Assembly (NCBI GenBank): GCA_046757965.1
Contig: JBHHZI010000007.1
Coordinates: 1 to 47,174 of the forward strand
DNA length: 47,174 bases
Source of the DNA: JBHHZI01 sp046757965
Lineage (GTDB): Bacteria > Acidobacteriota > Polarisedimenticolia > SMYD01
Reading direction: 5' to 3'
The translations under genes and the position numbers were made by a program. The notes under the pieces are model-generated. The model did no database searches. It was not told where the DNA came from and was given only the letters and a program-made list of their open reading frames with translations. The number at the start of each line of letters is the position of its first letter. Within the stretch, counting starts at the first letter, position 1. This document shows, piece by piece, positions 17,107-25,621 of this stretch.

Positions 17107-18374
17107 GCACTTCCTCCCCCGGGCCCGGAGAGGCGCTCGACATCGGCACCGAGGGAACGGAGCTTCTCCTCGATGTGATCGTAGCCCCGATCCAGGTGAT
17201 AGATGCGGCGGACACAGGTTTCACCGGCCGCCACCAGCCCGGCCAGGACCAGACAGGCCGATGCGCGCAGGTCGGTGGCCATCAACGGGGCCCCGCTGAG
17301 TGGTGTCGGTCCCTCGACGAAGGCGCTGCGACCGTTGACGCGAATCCTTGCCCCGAGCCGCGCGAGTTCCGGCACGTGCATGAACCGGTTCTCGAAGATG
17401 GTCTCGCGGATCACGGACACACCCGCCGCCTGCGTGGCCAGCGCCATGAACTGGGCCTGAAGATCGGTCGGGAACCCCGGGTAGGGCCGCGTGACCACAT
17501 CGCCGTGAGTGAGCTGTTCCGCGCGCCGGACGACCAGGTGATCGTCTCCTGCCTCGACCGGCACGCCGCAGCGCCGGAATCGATCCAGCACGGTCGCCAT
17601 GTGGGCCGGGCGGGCGCCCTCGATCACGACCCGATCTCCGGCGAGGGCGGCGGCCACCAGGAACGTGCCGCACTCGATGCGATCCGGCATCAGCGCGTGC
17701 TCGGCCCCACGCAGCGCCTCGACACCCTCCACCTGGATGGTGTCCGTGCCGGCGCCCTCGATGCGGGCCCCCATGAGGACGAGCAGGTTCGCCAGGTCCA
17801 CGATCTCCGGCTCGCGGGCACAGTTGCGCAGGAGACTCGTGCCGCTGGCCAGCGTGGCGGCCATCAGCGCGTTCTCCGTCCCGGTCACGGTCACCACGTC
17901 GAACCCGTACTCGGCCCCGCGCAGGCGCTTCGCGGTGGCCTCGATGTAGCCCTCCCGCAGGCGCACGTCGGCACCGAAGGCACGCATCACATCGACGTGC
18001 AGGTCCACCGGGCGAGCGCCGATGGCGCAGCCACCCGGCCGGGAGACCCGGGCCCGCCCGTGACGGGCCAGGAGCGGCCCGAGGGTGAGCACCGACGCGC
18101 GCATCCTGCGGACCAGGTCGTAGGGAGCCTCGTCGCTCCGGATGGACGGGAAGCGCAGACGCACCACCGAACCGTCTCGACCTCCGGAGGCACCCAGATG
18201 CTCCAGCACCTGGAGCATGGTGTCCACGTCCCGGACGCGCGGCACATCCCGCAGCACGATCTCGGCGTCGGTGAGCAGCGCCGCGGCCAGTGCGGGCAGC
18301 GCCGCGTTCTTGGCGCCGGAGAGACGGATGGAGCCGCGCAGGGCCCGACCGCCGCGGATGCGAAGAGAATCCAT
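17103..18374 (-). CDS. murA: UDP-N-acetylglucosamine 1-carboxyvinyltransferase (MurA)
   Basis: MurA transfers enolpyruvate from PEP to UDP-GlcNAc, the first committed step of peptidoglycan synthesis, in the cytoplasm. Key residues are visible: Lys22-Asn23 in GAKNAALP, the PEP-binding Cys116 in RPGGCAIGARPVDLH (the fosfomycin target), Asp in YPGFPTDLQAQFMAL, and the late Arg in IRETIFENRFMHVPE. The length of 423 is normal. A TATAAT element lies only 11 bases before the ATG and there is no ribosome site, so the mRNA leader is very short or absent. Confidence 0.95.
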   Translation of the reverse strand: MDSLRIRGGRALRGSIRLSGAKNAALPALAAALLTDAEIVLRDVPRVRDVDTMLQVLEHLGASGGRDGSVVRLRFPSIRSDEAPYDLVRRMRASVLTLGPLLARHGRARVSRPGGCAIGARPVDLHVDVMRAFGADVRLREGYIEATAKRLRGAEYGFDVVTVTGTENALMAATLASGTSLLRNCAREPEIVDLANLLVLMGARIEGAGTDTIQVEGVEALRGAEHALMPDRIECGTFLVAAALAGDRVVIEGARPAHMATVLDRFRRCGVPVEAGDDHLVVRRAEQLTHGDVVTRPYPGFPTDLQAQFMALATQAAGVSVIRETIFENRFMHVPELARLGARIRVNGRSAFVEGPTPLSGAPLMATDLRASACLVLAGLVAAGETCVRRIYHLDRGYDHIEEKLRSLGADVERLSGPGGGSA

Positions 18375-18385
18375 GACGAGGGCGA

Positions 18386-18391
18386 ATTATA
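18386..18391 (-). promoter_or_regulatory. Consensus -10 element of murA
   Basis: A perfect TATAAT on the minus strand ends 11 bases before the murA ATG. No good -35 is seen at 16-18 bases. Transcription would start about 4-5 bases ahead of the ATG, giving a near-leaderless message. Confidence 0.55.
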
Positions 18392-18394
18392 GCC

Positions 18395-18424
18395 TTGACG
18401 GCAGGGTGGGCCACAGCCTATTTT
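18395..18424 (+). promoter_or_regulatory. Candidate promoter of the zinc-ribbon gene
   Basis: TTGACG (18395-18400), an 18-base spacer and TATTTT (18419-18424) precede the ATG at 18447. The -35 starts 4 bases beyond the murA -10 on the other strand, so the two divergent promoters adjoin. Confidence 0.5.
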
Positions 18425-18446
18425 TCCTCGTTGCCCCACGTGCATC

Positions 18447-18782
18447 ATGCCCCTGTACGAATACAAGTGTCGGGAATGCGGTCACCGGTTCGAGAAGCTC
18501 CAGAGCTTACGGGCCCGTGCCCCCCGCTGCCCGGCCTGCGGAGGACGCACCGAGCGCCAGATCTCCGCACCGGCCATCCAGTTCAAGGGCAGCGGCTTCT
18601 ACATCACCGACTACGCCCGCAAGGGCAAGGGCGACAAGGCGGGCAGCGCCGACGGCAAGGGGGAGGGCTCGACACCGGCGGCCAAGGACGGCGGCGCCGA
18701 CTCCGGGACCGGCGGCACCGGCGAGAAGAAGGCCGACAAGAAGACCGCCGTCGAGAAGAAGAAACCCGGCAAGAAGTCCTGA
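18447..18782 (+). CDS. FmdB family zinc-ribbon protein with Lys-rich tail
   Basis: The first 45 residues are the FmdB regulatory-protein domain: MPLYEYKCRECGHRFEKLQ with two C-x2-C pairs (CREC and CPAC) that should bind zinc. Then comes the usual GSGFYITDYA segment. The last 55 residues are low complexity, rich in Lys, Gly and Asp, and probably disordered. The biochemical role of this widespread family is not settled. No ribosome site is evident before the ATG. Confidence 0.88.
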   Translation: MPLYEYKCRECGHRFEKLQSLRARAPRCPACGGRTERQISAPAIQFKGSGFYITDYARKGKGDKAGSADGKGEGSTPAAKDGGADSGTGGTGEKKADKKTAVEKKKPGKKS

Positions 18783-18798
18783 GCCGGCCCGTCCGGGC

Positions 18799-19704
18799 TC
18801 ACCGGTCCCGGGCAAGATCGTCCAGGTTCAGCGCCCTCAGATACGCCTCGAACTGCGGCCCCAGATCCGTCCGCCGCAGGGCGAACTCCACCGTCGCCTT
18901 CAGGAAACCGAGCTTGTTGCCGGTGTCATAGCGCGTGCCGGCGAAGCGGACCGCATGCACCGGCACCTCGCCACACAGCGCCCGCAGTCCGTTGGTGAGC
19001 TGGATCTCGCCGCGGGCATCCGGTTCCGTCCGCGCCAGGTGCGCGAAGATCTTCGGGTCGAGAACATAGCGTCCGATGATGGCGAGGCGGCTGGGAGCCT
19101 CGTCGACCGCCGGCTTCTCCACCAGGTCACGCACCTCGAAGATGCCGTCCTCGACCTCGCGGGCGTCGACCACTCCATAGGCCGAGACCTGCTCCCTTGC
19201 GACCTCCTCGACGGCGATCACGCAGCCGCCGCGACGGGCATGCACCTCGAGGAGCTGCGCCATGCACGGCACCTCGGCGTGAATGACATCGTCGCCGAGG
19301 AAGACGGCGAACGGTTCGTCGCCGACCAGTTCGCGCGCCGTGAGCACCGCATGACCGAGGCCGAGCGCTTCCCGCTGGCGCACGTACGAGAACGACACGA
19401 GCTCGGAGATGGCCCGGACGGCCTCCAGCCTGGCCGTGTCGCCCCGGCGCTCGAGGAGTCGCTCGAGCTCGGGCGCGGCGTCGAAATGATCCTCGATGGC
19501 GTCCTTGCCGCGACCGGTCACCAGCGTCACATGATGGATGCCGGAGGCGATGGCCTCCTCCACCACGTACTGGATCACCGGGCGATCGACGAGCGGCAGC
19601 ATCTCCTTGGGCTGAGCCTTCGTGGCCGGGAGAAAGCGGGTGCCCAGGCCGGCCACCGGACAGACGGCGTGGCGGACAACCGACGAGGTGACGCTTGCGT
19701 GCAA
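18799..19704 (-). CDS. galU: UTP--glucose-1-phosphate uridylyltransferase
   Basis: GalU makes UDP-glucose, the precursor for surface glycans. The N-terminal nucleotide-binding signature (GLGTRFLPATKAQPKEML), the VEKP motif after the mid-domain, and GRYVLDPKIF and TGNKLGFLKA are all diagnostic. The start is read as the TTG at 19704, because GGGAGA lies 7 bases upstream and no ATG or GTG fits; the mature family domain begins a few residues later. The length of 301 is typical. It is transcribed from the extended -10 promoter at 19744-19752. It fits the sugar-nucleotide needs of the cluster at 37.9-46.4 kb. Confidence 0.94.
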   Translation of the reverse strand: MHASVTSSVVRHAVCPVAGLGTRFLPATKAQPKEMLPLVDRPVIQYVVEEAIASGIHHVTLVTGRGKDAIEDHFDAAPELERLLERRGDTARLEAVRAISELVSFSYVRQREALGLGHAVLTARELVGDEPFAVFLGDDVIHAEVPCMAQLLEVHARRGGCVIAVEEVAREQVSAYGVVDAREVEDGIFEVRDLVEKPAVDEAPSRLAIIGRYVLDPKIFAHLARTEPDARGEIQLTNGLRALCGEVPVHAVRFAGTRYDTGNKLGFLKATVEFALRRTDLGPQFEAYLRALNLDDLARDR

Positions 19705-19743
19705 GTCCGGGTCTCCCTGGCGCCACCACCGGCGCGGCGCGGG

Positions 19744-19752
19744 ATTATAACA
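19744..19752 (-). promoter_or_regulatory. Extended -10 promoter of galU
   Basis: The minus strand reads TG-T-TATAAT: perfect -10 (19744-19749) with the TGn extension (19750-19752). No good -35 is seen, as is usual for extended -10 promoters. The leader to the TTG start would be about 33 bases. Confidence 0.65.
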
Positions 19753-19757
19753 CCGGG

Positions 19758-19787
19758 TCGAACAGCGGTCGGGGGGCACGATAGACT
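19758..19787 (+). promoter_or_regulatory. Candidate promoter of tRNA-Ser(TGA)
   Basis: TAGACT (19782-19787) lies 11 bases before the tRNA 5' end. A weak -35, TCGAAC (19758-19763), lies 18 bases further upstream. The -10 is convincing by position and the -35 is poor. Confidence 0.5.
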
Positions 19788-19798
19788 TCTCCGGATAA

Positions 19799-19884
19799 GG
19801 AGGGGTGGCCGAGTGGTCTAAGGCGGTGGTCTTGAAAACCACTGTGCGAAAGCACCGCGGGTTCGAATCCTGCCCCCTCCGCCA
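19799..19884 (+). tRNA. tRNA-Ser (anticodon TGA), CCA encoded
   Basis: The 86-base gene has acceptor arms GGAGGGG/CCCCTCC, anticodon TGA at 19833-19835, a long class II variable arm (GTGCGAAAGCAC), a T arm with GGTTCGAATCC-type loop and an encoded CCA. Confidence 0.95.
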
Positions 19885-19905
19885 TCGGCCGCGCAGCGGT
19901 GTGGA

Positions 19906-19952
19906 GCCGGCGGCCCTGCAGGAGCCGCCGGCCCGCTCGACCGGCCGGTCGA
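19906..19952. repeat. Two adjacent inverted repeats after tRNA-Ser(TGA)
   Basis: The first is a perfect 9-bp stem (GCCGGCGGC at 19906-19914 with GCCGCCGGC at 19924-19932) whose loop contains the palindrome CCTGCAGG. The second, four bases on, is a perfect 16-base palindrome TCGACCGGCCGGTCGA (19937-19952). It lies between the tRNA and the convergent TPR gene. There is no T-run, so a factor-independent terminator is not supported; it may slow polymerase from both sides or bind a protein. Confidence 0.6.
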
Positions 19953-19962
19953 TGACACGTTT

Positions 19963-21009
19963 CTACGAGTCGTCCTCCTCGTCGACCGGAGGATCCGGAG
20001 GCGCCGCCGGATGCGGGTCGGTGCCGGCCGCGCCGGGATCCGGTGGCGGCGAGCTCGCCACGACGACGCGGGGAGCGGACTCCTCCAGCCGGTCGGGCAG
20101 CGTCTCGACCCGGGTGAGATTGGCCTGCAGGCGCGCCTCGTCGCCACCCACCTCGAGGCCGGCGGCGAACTCGGCCCGGGCATCGCTCATCCTGCCGAGC
20201 TGCTCGTAGCAGAGACCGAGATTGTTGTGGATGTAGCCACGTTGCGGGGCCCGCCGCACCGCCTCCTCGAGCAGGCCGACCGCTGCGGCGAACCGCCCGT
20301 GGCGGAGGTAGAGCAGGCCGAGCCGATTGAGGACCTCGCCGTTCTCCGGGTCGAGGCGCAGCGAGGCCTGCAGCATCTGCTCGGCCTCGTCGGTCCGTCC
20401 CAGGTTGGCGAGGGACCGCCCGGCGAGATAGAGCGCCACCGGGTTGTCCGGCGCCAGCGACACCGCGCGGCGCGCGGCGGCGAGAGCGTCGGAGAACTGC
20501 CCGGCATCGTTGAGCACGCGCGCCAGGTTGATGTGCGTCCTGGCGAAGTCATCCTTGCGCGCGGCGGAACGCGACAGGCTGTCGACCGCTCCCTCCAGGT
20601 CGCCTGATTTCCACAGGGCCAGGCCGAGGAGATAATCGGTGTACCAGTCGCCGGGTTGCCGGCGCGTGGCCAGGCTCAGCGCCGTCGCCGCCTCCAGATA
20701 CTGTCGCTGGCCAAACAGGCGCAGGCCGTCGGCGCGCGGGTCGCCTTCCTCGCCGGCGACGTAAGTGTCGTCGGGCGATGGGACCGGGACCGTCTCGGGC
20801 GCCATGGCCGCCACCACCTCGTCGATCCCGTAGACCGACGGGTCCGGCAGCGGAGCGGAGGAGACGGTGTCACGGCGCACCGCCATGACATCGTCGGGTG
20901 GCGTGCTGTGGCGATCGGTGTCGCCACAGCCCCAGGCGACGGCCACCGCCCCGACGGCCAGCGGCAGCGCGATGAACGATAACAGTCGATGAATGGTCTC
21001 TTTCTGCAT
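19963..21009 (-). CDS. TPR-repeat lipoprotein
   Basis: The ATG at 21009 is preceded by a near-perfect AAGGAGGTG ribosome site at 5 bases. The product has a signal sequence ending in AWGC, so it is a probable lipoprotein, then a linker of about 60 residues. About six tetratricopeptide repeats follow (for example ALWKSGDLEGAVDSLSRSA, LGLLYLRHGRFAAAVGLLEEA, LGLCYEQLGRMSDARAEF). A Pro/Asp/Glu-rich tail closes it. TPRs mediate protein contacts; partners are unknown. It lies just past the NtrX-like regulator gene on the same strand, with a gap of 182 bases. Confidence 0.8.
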   Translation of the reverse strand: MQKETIHRLLSFIALPLAVGAVAVAWGCGDTDRHSTPPDDVMAVRRDTVSSAPLPDPSVYGIDEVVAAMAPETVPVPSPDDTYVAGEEGDPRADGLRLFGQRQYLEAATALSLATRRQPGDWYTDYLLGLALWKSGDLEGAVDSLSRSAARKDDFARTHINLARVLNDAGQFSDALAAARRAVSLAPDNPVALYLAGRSLANLGRTDEAEQMLQASLRLDPENGEVLNRLGLLYLRHGRFAAAVGLLEEAVRRAPQRGYIHNNLGLCYEQLGRMSDARAEFAAGLEVGGDEARLQANLTRVETLPDRLEESAPRVVVASSPPPDPGAAGTDPHPAAPPDPPVDEEDDS

Positions 21010-21191
21010 GGGACACCTCCTTTTCGCCCCGTGCAGTCGCGAACTCCGTGCCACCCGCCAGGCCACGGCCAAACCCCCGTGTTCGTCACACCTTGGGCGC
21101 CCCTATGGCGCCCGGGCAACCCGCGAAGCGTGGAAGCACGGACACGCCTCGTGGCGCCGTGGACACGCACGGCCGCCGCGGCAGTCTCGCC

Positions 21192-22556
21192 TCAGTCCGG
21201 CTTGCGGATGCCGAGGGCCTTCATCTTCTTGTACAGGTGGCTGCGCTCCAGCACCAGGGCCCGGGCAGTCGCCGCCATGCGCCATCCGGACTTCTCGAGG
21301 GCGTCGCGCACGACGCCGCGCTCGTAGCGCGCCAACCTCGTCTTCAGGGAGTCGTCCTCCCCGGGCTCGCCGTCGGCGCGTGCCGAGACGGTGGCCACGG
21401 CCGGCAGAACGTCCGCGACGTCGGATGCCTCGATGGAGCGACCGGGAACCAGGATGGCGAGCCGCTCCATGGCATTGCGCAGCTCGCGGACATTGCCCGG
21501 GTAGTCGTGCGCGGCCAGACGTTCGACGGCACCGGGAGTGAGGGTCTTGGCGAGATAACCGTTGCGGCGGCAGCAGGCCGCGAGGAAGGTGGCCGCCAGC
21601 CGCGGGATGTCCTGCTTGTGGTCGCGCAGGGCCGGCACGTGAATCGGCACGACATTCAACCGGTAGAACAGGTCTTGCCGGAATCGTCCCGCCGCCACCT
21701 CGCTGTCGAGATTCTTGTGGGTCGCCGCGATGAGGCGAACATCCACGACGATCTCCCGTCCCCCTCCGACGCGCTCCATCTCTCCGGTCTCGATGACGCG
21801 CAGCAGCTTCGCCTGCATCGGCACCGGCATCTCCGCGATCTCGTCGAGGAAGAGCGTGCCGCGATGGGCTCGCTCGAAGCGCCCCTTGTGGTGGCGGCGC
21901 GCGTCGGTGAAGGCGCCCTGGACATGACCGAACAGTTCCGACTCGAACAGCGTCTCCGGGATCGCCGCGCAGTTGACCCGGACGAACGGCTGTTCCTTGC
22001 GGGGGCTGAGCTGGTGAATGGCCCGCGCCGCGAGTTCCTTGCCGGTGCCGTTCTCGCCGGTCAAGAGGATGCGACCGTCACTGGGAGCCGCCCGGGCAAT
22101 GCGCTCGCGCATGTCATCCATCAGGGCGCCGGATCCGATCATCTCCGAGGTGCCGGCATGATCCTCGCGCAGCTCAAGGATCTGGCCATGCAGCCGGGCA
22201 TGCTCGACGGCCTGCGCCACCGCGTGGCACAGCCGTTCCCGGTCGACCGGCTTGGAGAGAAAATCGTAGGCGCCGCGGCGCAGAGCGGCGACAGCACGCT
22301 CGACGGTGGCATGGGCCGTGAGGATGATCACACCGGTCGAATCTCCGCGCTCCCGCATGGCGTCGAGCAGGGCGTCCCCGTCCCGGCGCGGCATCGAGAG
22401 GTCGACCAGGGCGAGGTCGAACCCACCGCCATCCAGGCGCTCCAGAGCCTCGTCGCCATCCGCCGCCTGCGCGGTCTCGTGACCCTCGAGCTCCAGCGCC
22501 CGGCACACGGTGGCGCGAATGTTCTTCTCATCGTCAACGACCAGGACACGCGCCAT
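21192..22556 (-). CDS. Sigma-54-dependent response regulator, NtrX-like, with variant GAFTDA loop
   Basis: The domain order is receiver (1-120, phospho-acceptor Asp52 in LVDLSMP, Lys102 in SKP), AAA+ ATPase (about 135-365) and C-terminal Fis-type helix-turn-helix (ARALVLERSHLYKKMKALGI). The AAA+ part has Walker A GENGTGKE (167-174) and Walker B LFLDEI (235-240). The sigma-54 contact loop reads GAFTDA (214-219) instead of the canonical GAFTGA. The ERSHLYKKMKALG helix resembles NtrX. It lies 24 bases after the histidine kinase gene, so the two form a two-component system. Target genes are unknown. Confidence 0.9.
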   Translation of the reverse strand: MARVLVVDDEKNIRATVCRALELEGHETAQAADGDEALERLDGGGFDLALVDLSMPRRDGDALLDAMRERGDSTGVIILTAHATVERAVAALRRGAYDFLSKPVDRERLCHAVAQAVEHARLHGQILELREDHAGTSEMIGSGALMDDMRERIARAAPSDGRILLTGENGTGKELAARAIHQLSPRKEQPFVRVNCAAIPETLFESELFGHVQGAFTDARRHHKGRFERAHRGTLFLDEIAEMPVPMQAKLLRVIETGEMERVGGGREIVVDVRLIAATHKNLDSEVAAGRFRQDLFYRLNVVPIHVPALRDHKQDIPRLAATFLAACCRRNGYLAKTLTPGAVERLAAHDYPGNVRELRNAMERLAILVPGRSIEASDVADVLPAVATVSARADGEPGEDDSLKTRLARYERGVVRDALEKSGWRMAATARALVLERSHLYKKMKALGIRKPD

Positions 22557-22579
22557 TGTCTCGTTCCCTTCCTCTCATG

Positions 22580-24322
22580 TCATCCGTCCGGTCCGGGATT
22601 CGACGCCTGGATCGGCAACCACACCGTGAAGGTCGTCCCGGACTCTCCCGTCTCGACGTCGATGCGGCCGCCATGCCGGTCCACGATCTGCTTCGAGATC
22701 GCCAGGCCGAGACCCGACCCTCCCGCCTTGGTGGTCACCTGCGGCTCGAACAGATGATCCCGCACCGCCGGCGGGACACCCGGACCATTGTCAGAGACGG
22801 CCACGATCACGGACCCGTCCCGGGCCTCGCATTCCATCACGACCTCACCACCGGGATGCGGCACGGCATCCAGCGCGTTGCCGACCAGGTTCTTCAGGAC
22901 CTGGCCGATGAGGCCCGGGTCCACGTCGATGGAGGGCAGGTCGGGCGGCACACGGCACCGGAGGCGTGCGCCGGAGACCGAGGGGCCGTACAAATCGACG
23001 ACGTGCTGGACGATCCCGGCGACCTGGGTCGGACAGGTGTGCGGCTCCGGCAGCCGCGCGAACCGCGAGAACTCATCCACCAGACGGTGCAGCGCATCCA
23101 CCTCCTCGACGATGGTGCGGCACTCCTCGGCAAAGTACCGGTCGAAGGTTGCCGCCGACGTCGCCCGCGCCTTGCGGAGGTTGTCCACCGACATGCGGAT
23201 CGGAGCAAGAGGGTTCTTGACCTCGTGGGCCATGCGGCGCGCGGCATCTCGCCACGCGGCGAGACGCTCGGTGCGCGCCAGTCTCACGCGTCCCTCGCGC
23301 AGCGACACGGCCATCGAGTTGAACGCCGCCGTGAGGCGACCGACCTCGTCGGCAGATCGAACCGGCAGCGCCAGATCCAGGTCCCCGGCCGACATGCGAG
23401 CGGTCACCGCGGTGAGCTCGCGGAGCGGACGGCTGATCCGGCGCGCCACGACTGTGCCCACCGCCGCCGCCAGCACCACGGCGGTGAGCCCCACCAGGAG
23501 CAGCGACAGGAAGAACCGACGCTGCCACACCCGCAACGGTTCGAGGGTCCGCACGGCCACCAGATTGCCCTGCGCCGCGCCGTCGCCGAGCAGCGGCAAC
23601 GTGGCGGCGAGCCACGGCTGACCCCGCGTGCCGGTCACCTCCGCGCCGATCGACTCGCCCCCGGCGAGCTGCGCGGCCATGGCCGGCGGCCAGTCCGACA
23701 CCGGGAACGGCCAGGGGCGAGCGGCCTCGAGGCGGGTGTCCGGCGCGAGAAGCGCCACCGCGAGATCGCCCTCGGCACCCGGCCAGTTGCGCACCACGCT
23801 GGCCAGCCGCAAACCGCCCACCAGGATCAGTTTCCCCCCGGCCAGCGGCACGGTCTCGCTGACCAGCAGCGCCAGCCACTTCTCGCCGGGCACCTGCGCC
23901 CGGATCACCGTCGCATGGCCCGGCAGCAGGCGCAGGAGTTCCTGCCGTCTCGCGCCGGCCGTCTCCGGCCAGTGACCGGCGGACAGGATGGTGCCGGACG
24001 GATCGACGACCCAGAGCAGGTCGAGCCCGGCGTCGGACATCAGACCGACACCACGCTCCGCCTGGCTGGAGATGTCCGGCACACCGGAGCGAAACACGGG
24101 ATCCTGCGCCACGGTCCGCGCCATCCGCACCACACTCTGGCGGAGCCTTTCCTCGACCGCGTTCTCATGCCACTGCAGGCGGTCCCGCAGGTCCCGCAGG
24201 TCCATCGCCTCCAGCTCCGCCGTCCGCTCGGACACGCCCACGATGAGCAGATAGCCCGGCAGGACCAGGGCGAGCAGGGCGACGCCGACCAGGCCACCGG
24301 CGATCTTCACGGTCAGGTTCAC
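22580..24322 (-). CDS. Sensor histidine kinase, NtrY-like
   Basis: The GTG at 24322 has GAGAGGTG about 6 bases upstream. The order is membrane segment 1 (about 6-28), an extracytoplasmic sensor region of about 235 residues, membrane segment 2 (about 267-290) and HAMP (RRISRPLRELT...). HisKA follows, with the phospho-His in MAHEVKNPLAPI (about 364), then HATPase boxes N (LVGNALDAV), G1 (DNGPGVPP) and G2 (GSGLGLAI). The AWRDAARRMAHEVKNPL phrase is typical of the NtrY branch. It should sense an envelope or redox signal and phosphorylate the NtrX-like regulator encoded next. Confidence 0.92.
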   Translation of the reverse strand: MNLTVKIAGGLVGVALLALVLPGYLLIVGVSERTAELEAMDLRDLRDRLQWHENAVEERLRQSVVRMARTVAQDPVFRSGVPDISSQAERGVGLMSDAGLDLLWVVDPSGTILSAGHWPETAGARRQELLRLLPGHATVIRAQVPGEKWLALLVSETVPLAGGKLILVGGLRLASVVRNWPGAEGDLAVALLAPDTRLEAARPWPFPVSDWPPAMAAQLAGGESIGAEVTGTRGQPWLAATLPLLGDGAAQGNLVAVRTLEPLRVWQRRFFLSLLLVGLTAVVLAAAVGTVVARRISRPLRELTAVTARMSAGDLDLALPVRSADEVGRLTAAFNSMAVSLREGRVRLARTERLAAWRDAARRMAHEVKNPLAPIRMSVDNLRKARATSAATFDRYFAEECRTIVEEVDALHRLVDEFSRFARLPEPHTCPTQVAGIVQHVVDLYGPSVSGARLRCRVPPDLPSIDVDPGLIGQVLKNLVGNALDAVPHPGGEVVMECEARDGSVIVAVSDNGPGVPPAVRDHLFEPQVTTKAGGSGLGLAISKQIVDRHGGRIDVETGESGTTFTVWLPIQASNPGPDG

Positions 24323-24464
24323 GGCCGGCACCTCTCGATCCGGGGGAGATTTTTCCGGTAGCCACGACGAGGACAGCCGTGGCGGCGGCCCGGAAACGGG
24401 CTGTCTGACGGGGATCATTATTCCACGGTGCGCCGGTTGAAAAGGAGAGAGGTGACCCTTATCG

Positions 24465-25292
24465 TTGCGGCCCATGAGCCGCACGAGAAAGAGGGTCATC
24501 ACCTGGGCACTGGCGGCCGCCCTCGTGCTGACCGGTGCCGCCCGGTCGGCGCCCGGCCTGGTGCGGGGGTGGTGGGCGTGGCACGCGTCGAATCCGGTGC
24601 GCCGGGGCGTGGCACGCGCGGAGCAGCTCGGCTGTTTTGGCTGTCACGGCTGGCAGGGTGCGGCGGGCATCGCCGACCCGGGCGAGTATTCCCGGGGTGT
24701 TCCGGCCTGGTCGGGCGACGACTGGACGATCTACGTGATGGACACCCGTGACGTGCGCGATTTCATTCTCGACGGACACACCGGCGACGCGAGCAGTCCG
24801 GACGCGGACCAGGAGTTGGCGGGAACGATCCGGATGCCGGCGTATCGCGACGTGCTCTCGGGCACCGACCTCGAGGATCTGGTCGCCGCGTTCACCGTCC
24901 TGTCGGGCATGCGGCGACCGGTCGCGGGCAGCGCCGCGCGGCGGGGGCTGGACCTGGCGGTGACCTGGGATTGCCTGGCCTGTCATGGCGCCGCAGGTTC
25001 GGGCGGCCTGCCCAACCCGGGGTCGTTCACCGGCTTCATCCCCGGCTGGTACGGACCGGACTTCTCGGATCTCGTGCGCAGCCGGGACGAGTTCGAGACC
25101 TGGATCCGGCAGGGATCGATCCCGCGGCTGTCCGGACAGGCGGTGGCCCGCTACTTCCTGGCCCGCCAGAGGATCTCCATGCCGCCCTATCCGCGCTTCA
25201 CGTCGGAGCAGATCGACGATCTCTGGAGCTACGCCGCATGGCTGGATCGCACCGGCGGCGGGGTCAAAGCGGAGCGGAGCGCGAAGCCGTGA
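24465..25292 (+). CDS. Dihaem c-type cytochrome
   Basis: Two haem-binding motifs are visible, CFGCH (57-61) and CLACH (170-174), each followed after about 75-80 residues by an M-P-x-Y segment (RMPAY and SMPPY) that can supply the distal Met. The protein is thus a tandem of two cytochrome c domains of about 100 residues. The N-terminus has a basic/hydrophobic export segment, so it acts outside the cytoplasmic membrane. The TTG at 24465 is used because GAGAGG lies 12 bases upstream; the ATG at 24474 is the alternative. It diverges from the NtrY-like gene. The electron partner is unknown. Confidence 0.85.
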   Translation: MRPMSRTRKRVITWALAAALVLTGAARSAPGLVRGWWAWHASNPVRRGVARAEQLGCFGCHGWQGAAGIADPGEYSRGVPAWSGDDWTIYVMDTRDVRDFILDGHTGDASSPDADQELAGTIRMPAYRDVLSGTDLEDLVAAFTVLSGMRRPVAGSAARRGLDLAVTWDCLACHGAAGSGGLPNPGSFTGFIPGWYGPDFSDLVRSRDEFETWIRQGSIPRLSGQAVARYFLARQRISMPPYPRFTSEQIDDLWSYAAWLDRTGGGVKAERSAKP

Positions 25293-25333
25293 AGCCGGCT
25301 CCAGTGCGCTAGACTGTGCTGTCGCCAGACTGC

Positions 25334-25425
25334 GGAGAGGTGCTGGAGTGGCTGAACAGGGGCGCCTGCTAAGCGTCTGGACGGGTCATACCGTCCCGAG
25401 GGTTCGAATCCCTCCCTCTCCGCCA
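25334..25425 (+). tRNA. tRNA-Ser (anticodon GCT), CCA encoded
   Basis: The 92-base class II tRNA has acceptor arms GGAGAGG/CCTCTCC, anticodon GCT (CCTGCTAAG context), a long variable arm and an encoded CCA. A TAGACT -10-like element lies at 25310-25315. Confidence 0.95.
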
Positions 25426-25434
25426 CCCGGGCAA

Positions 25435-25464
25435 TTGACGGCCACGCGCGCGATTGCCTAAACT
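25435..25464 (+). promoter_or_regulatory. Promoter of tRNA-Gln(CTG)
   Basis: TTGACG (25435-25440) and TAAACT (25459-25464) are separated by 18 bases and lie 12 bases before the tRNA. The -35 starts 10 bases after the end of the upstream tRNA-Ser. Confidence 0.65.
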
Positions 25465-25476
25465 TCGCGAACCTCC

Positions 25477-25550
25477 TGGGGAGTCGTCCAATGGCAGGAC
25501 ATGCGGCTCTGGACCGTAGTATCGGGGTTCGAATCCCTGCTCCCCAGCCA
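25477..25550 (+). tRNA. tRNA-Gln (anticodon CTG), CCA encoded
   Basis: The 74-base gene has acceptor arms TGGGGAG/CTCCCCA, an anticodon loop CTCTGGA with anticodon CTG, a standard T loop (GGTTCGAATCC) and an encoded CCA. Confidence 0.93.
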
Positions 25551-25621
25551 TTCACCTGATCATCGCGGGCGGCATGAATTCTGCCCTGCTCGTCACCCTT
25601 CTCGTCGGCGTCCTTCTTGCC

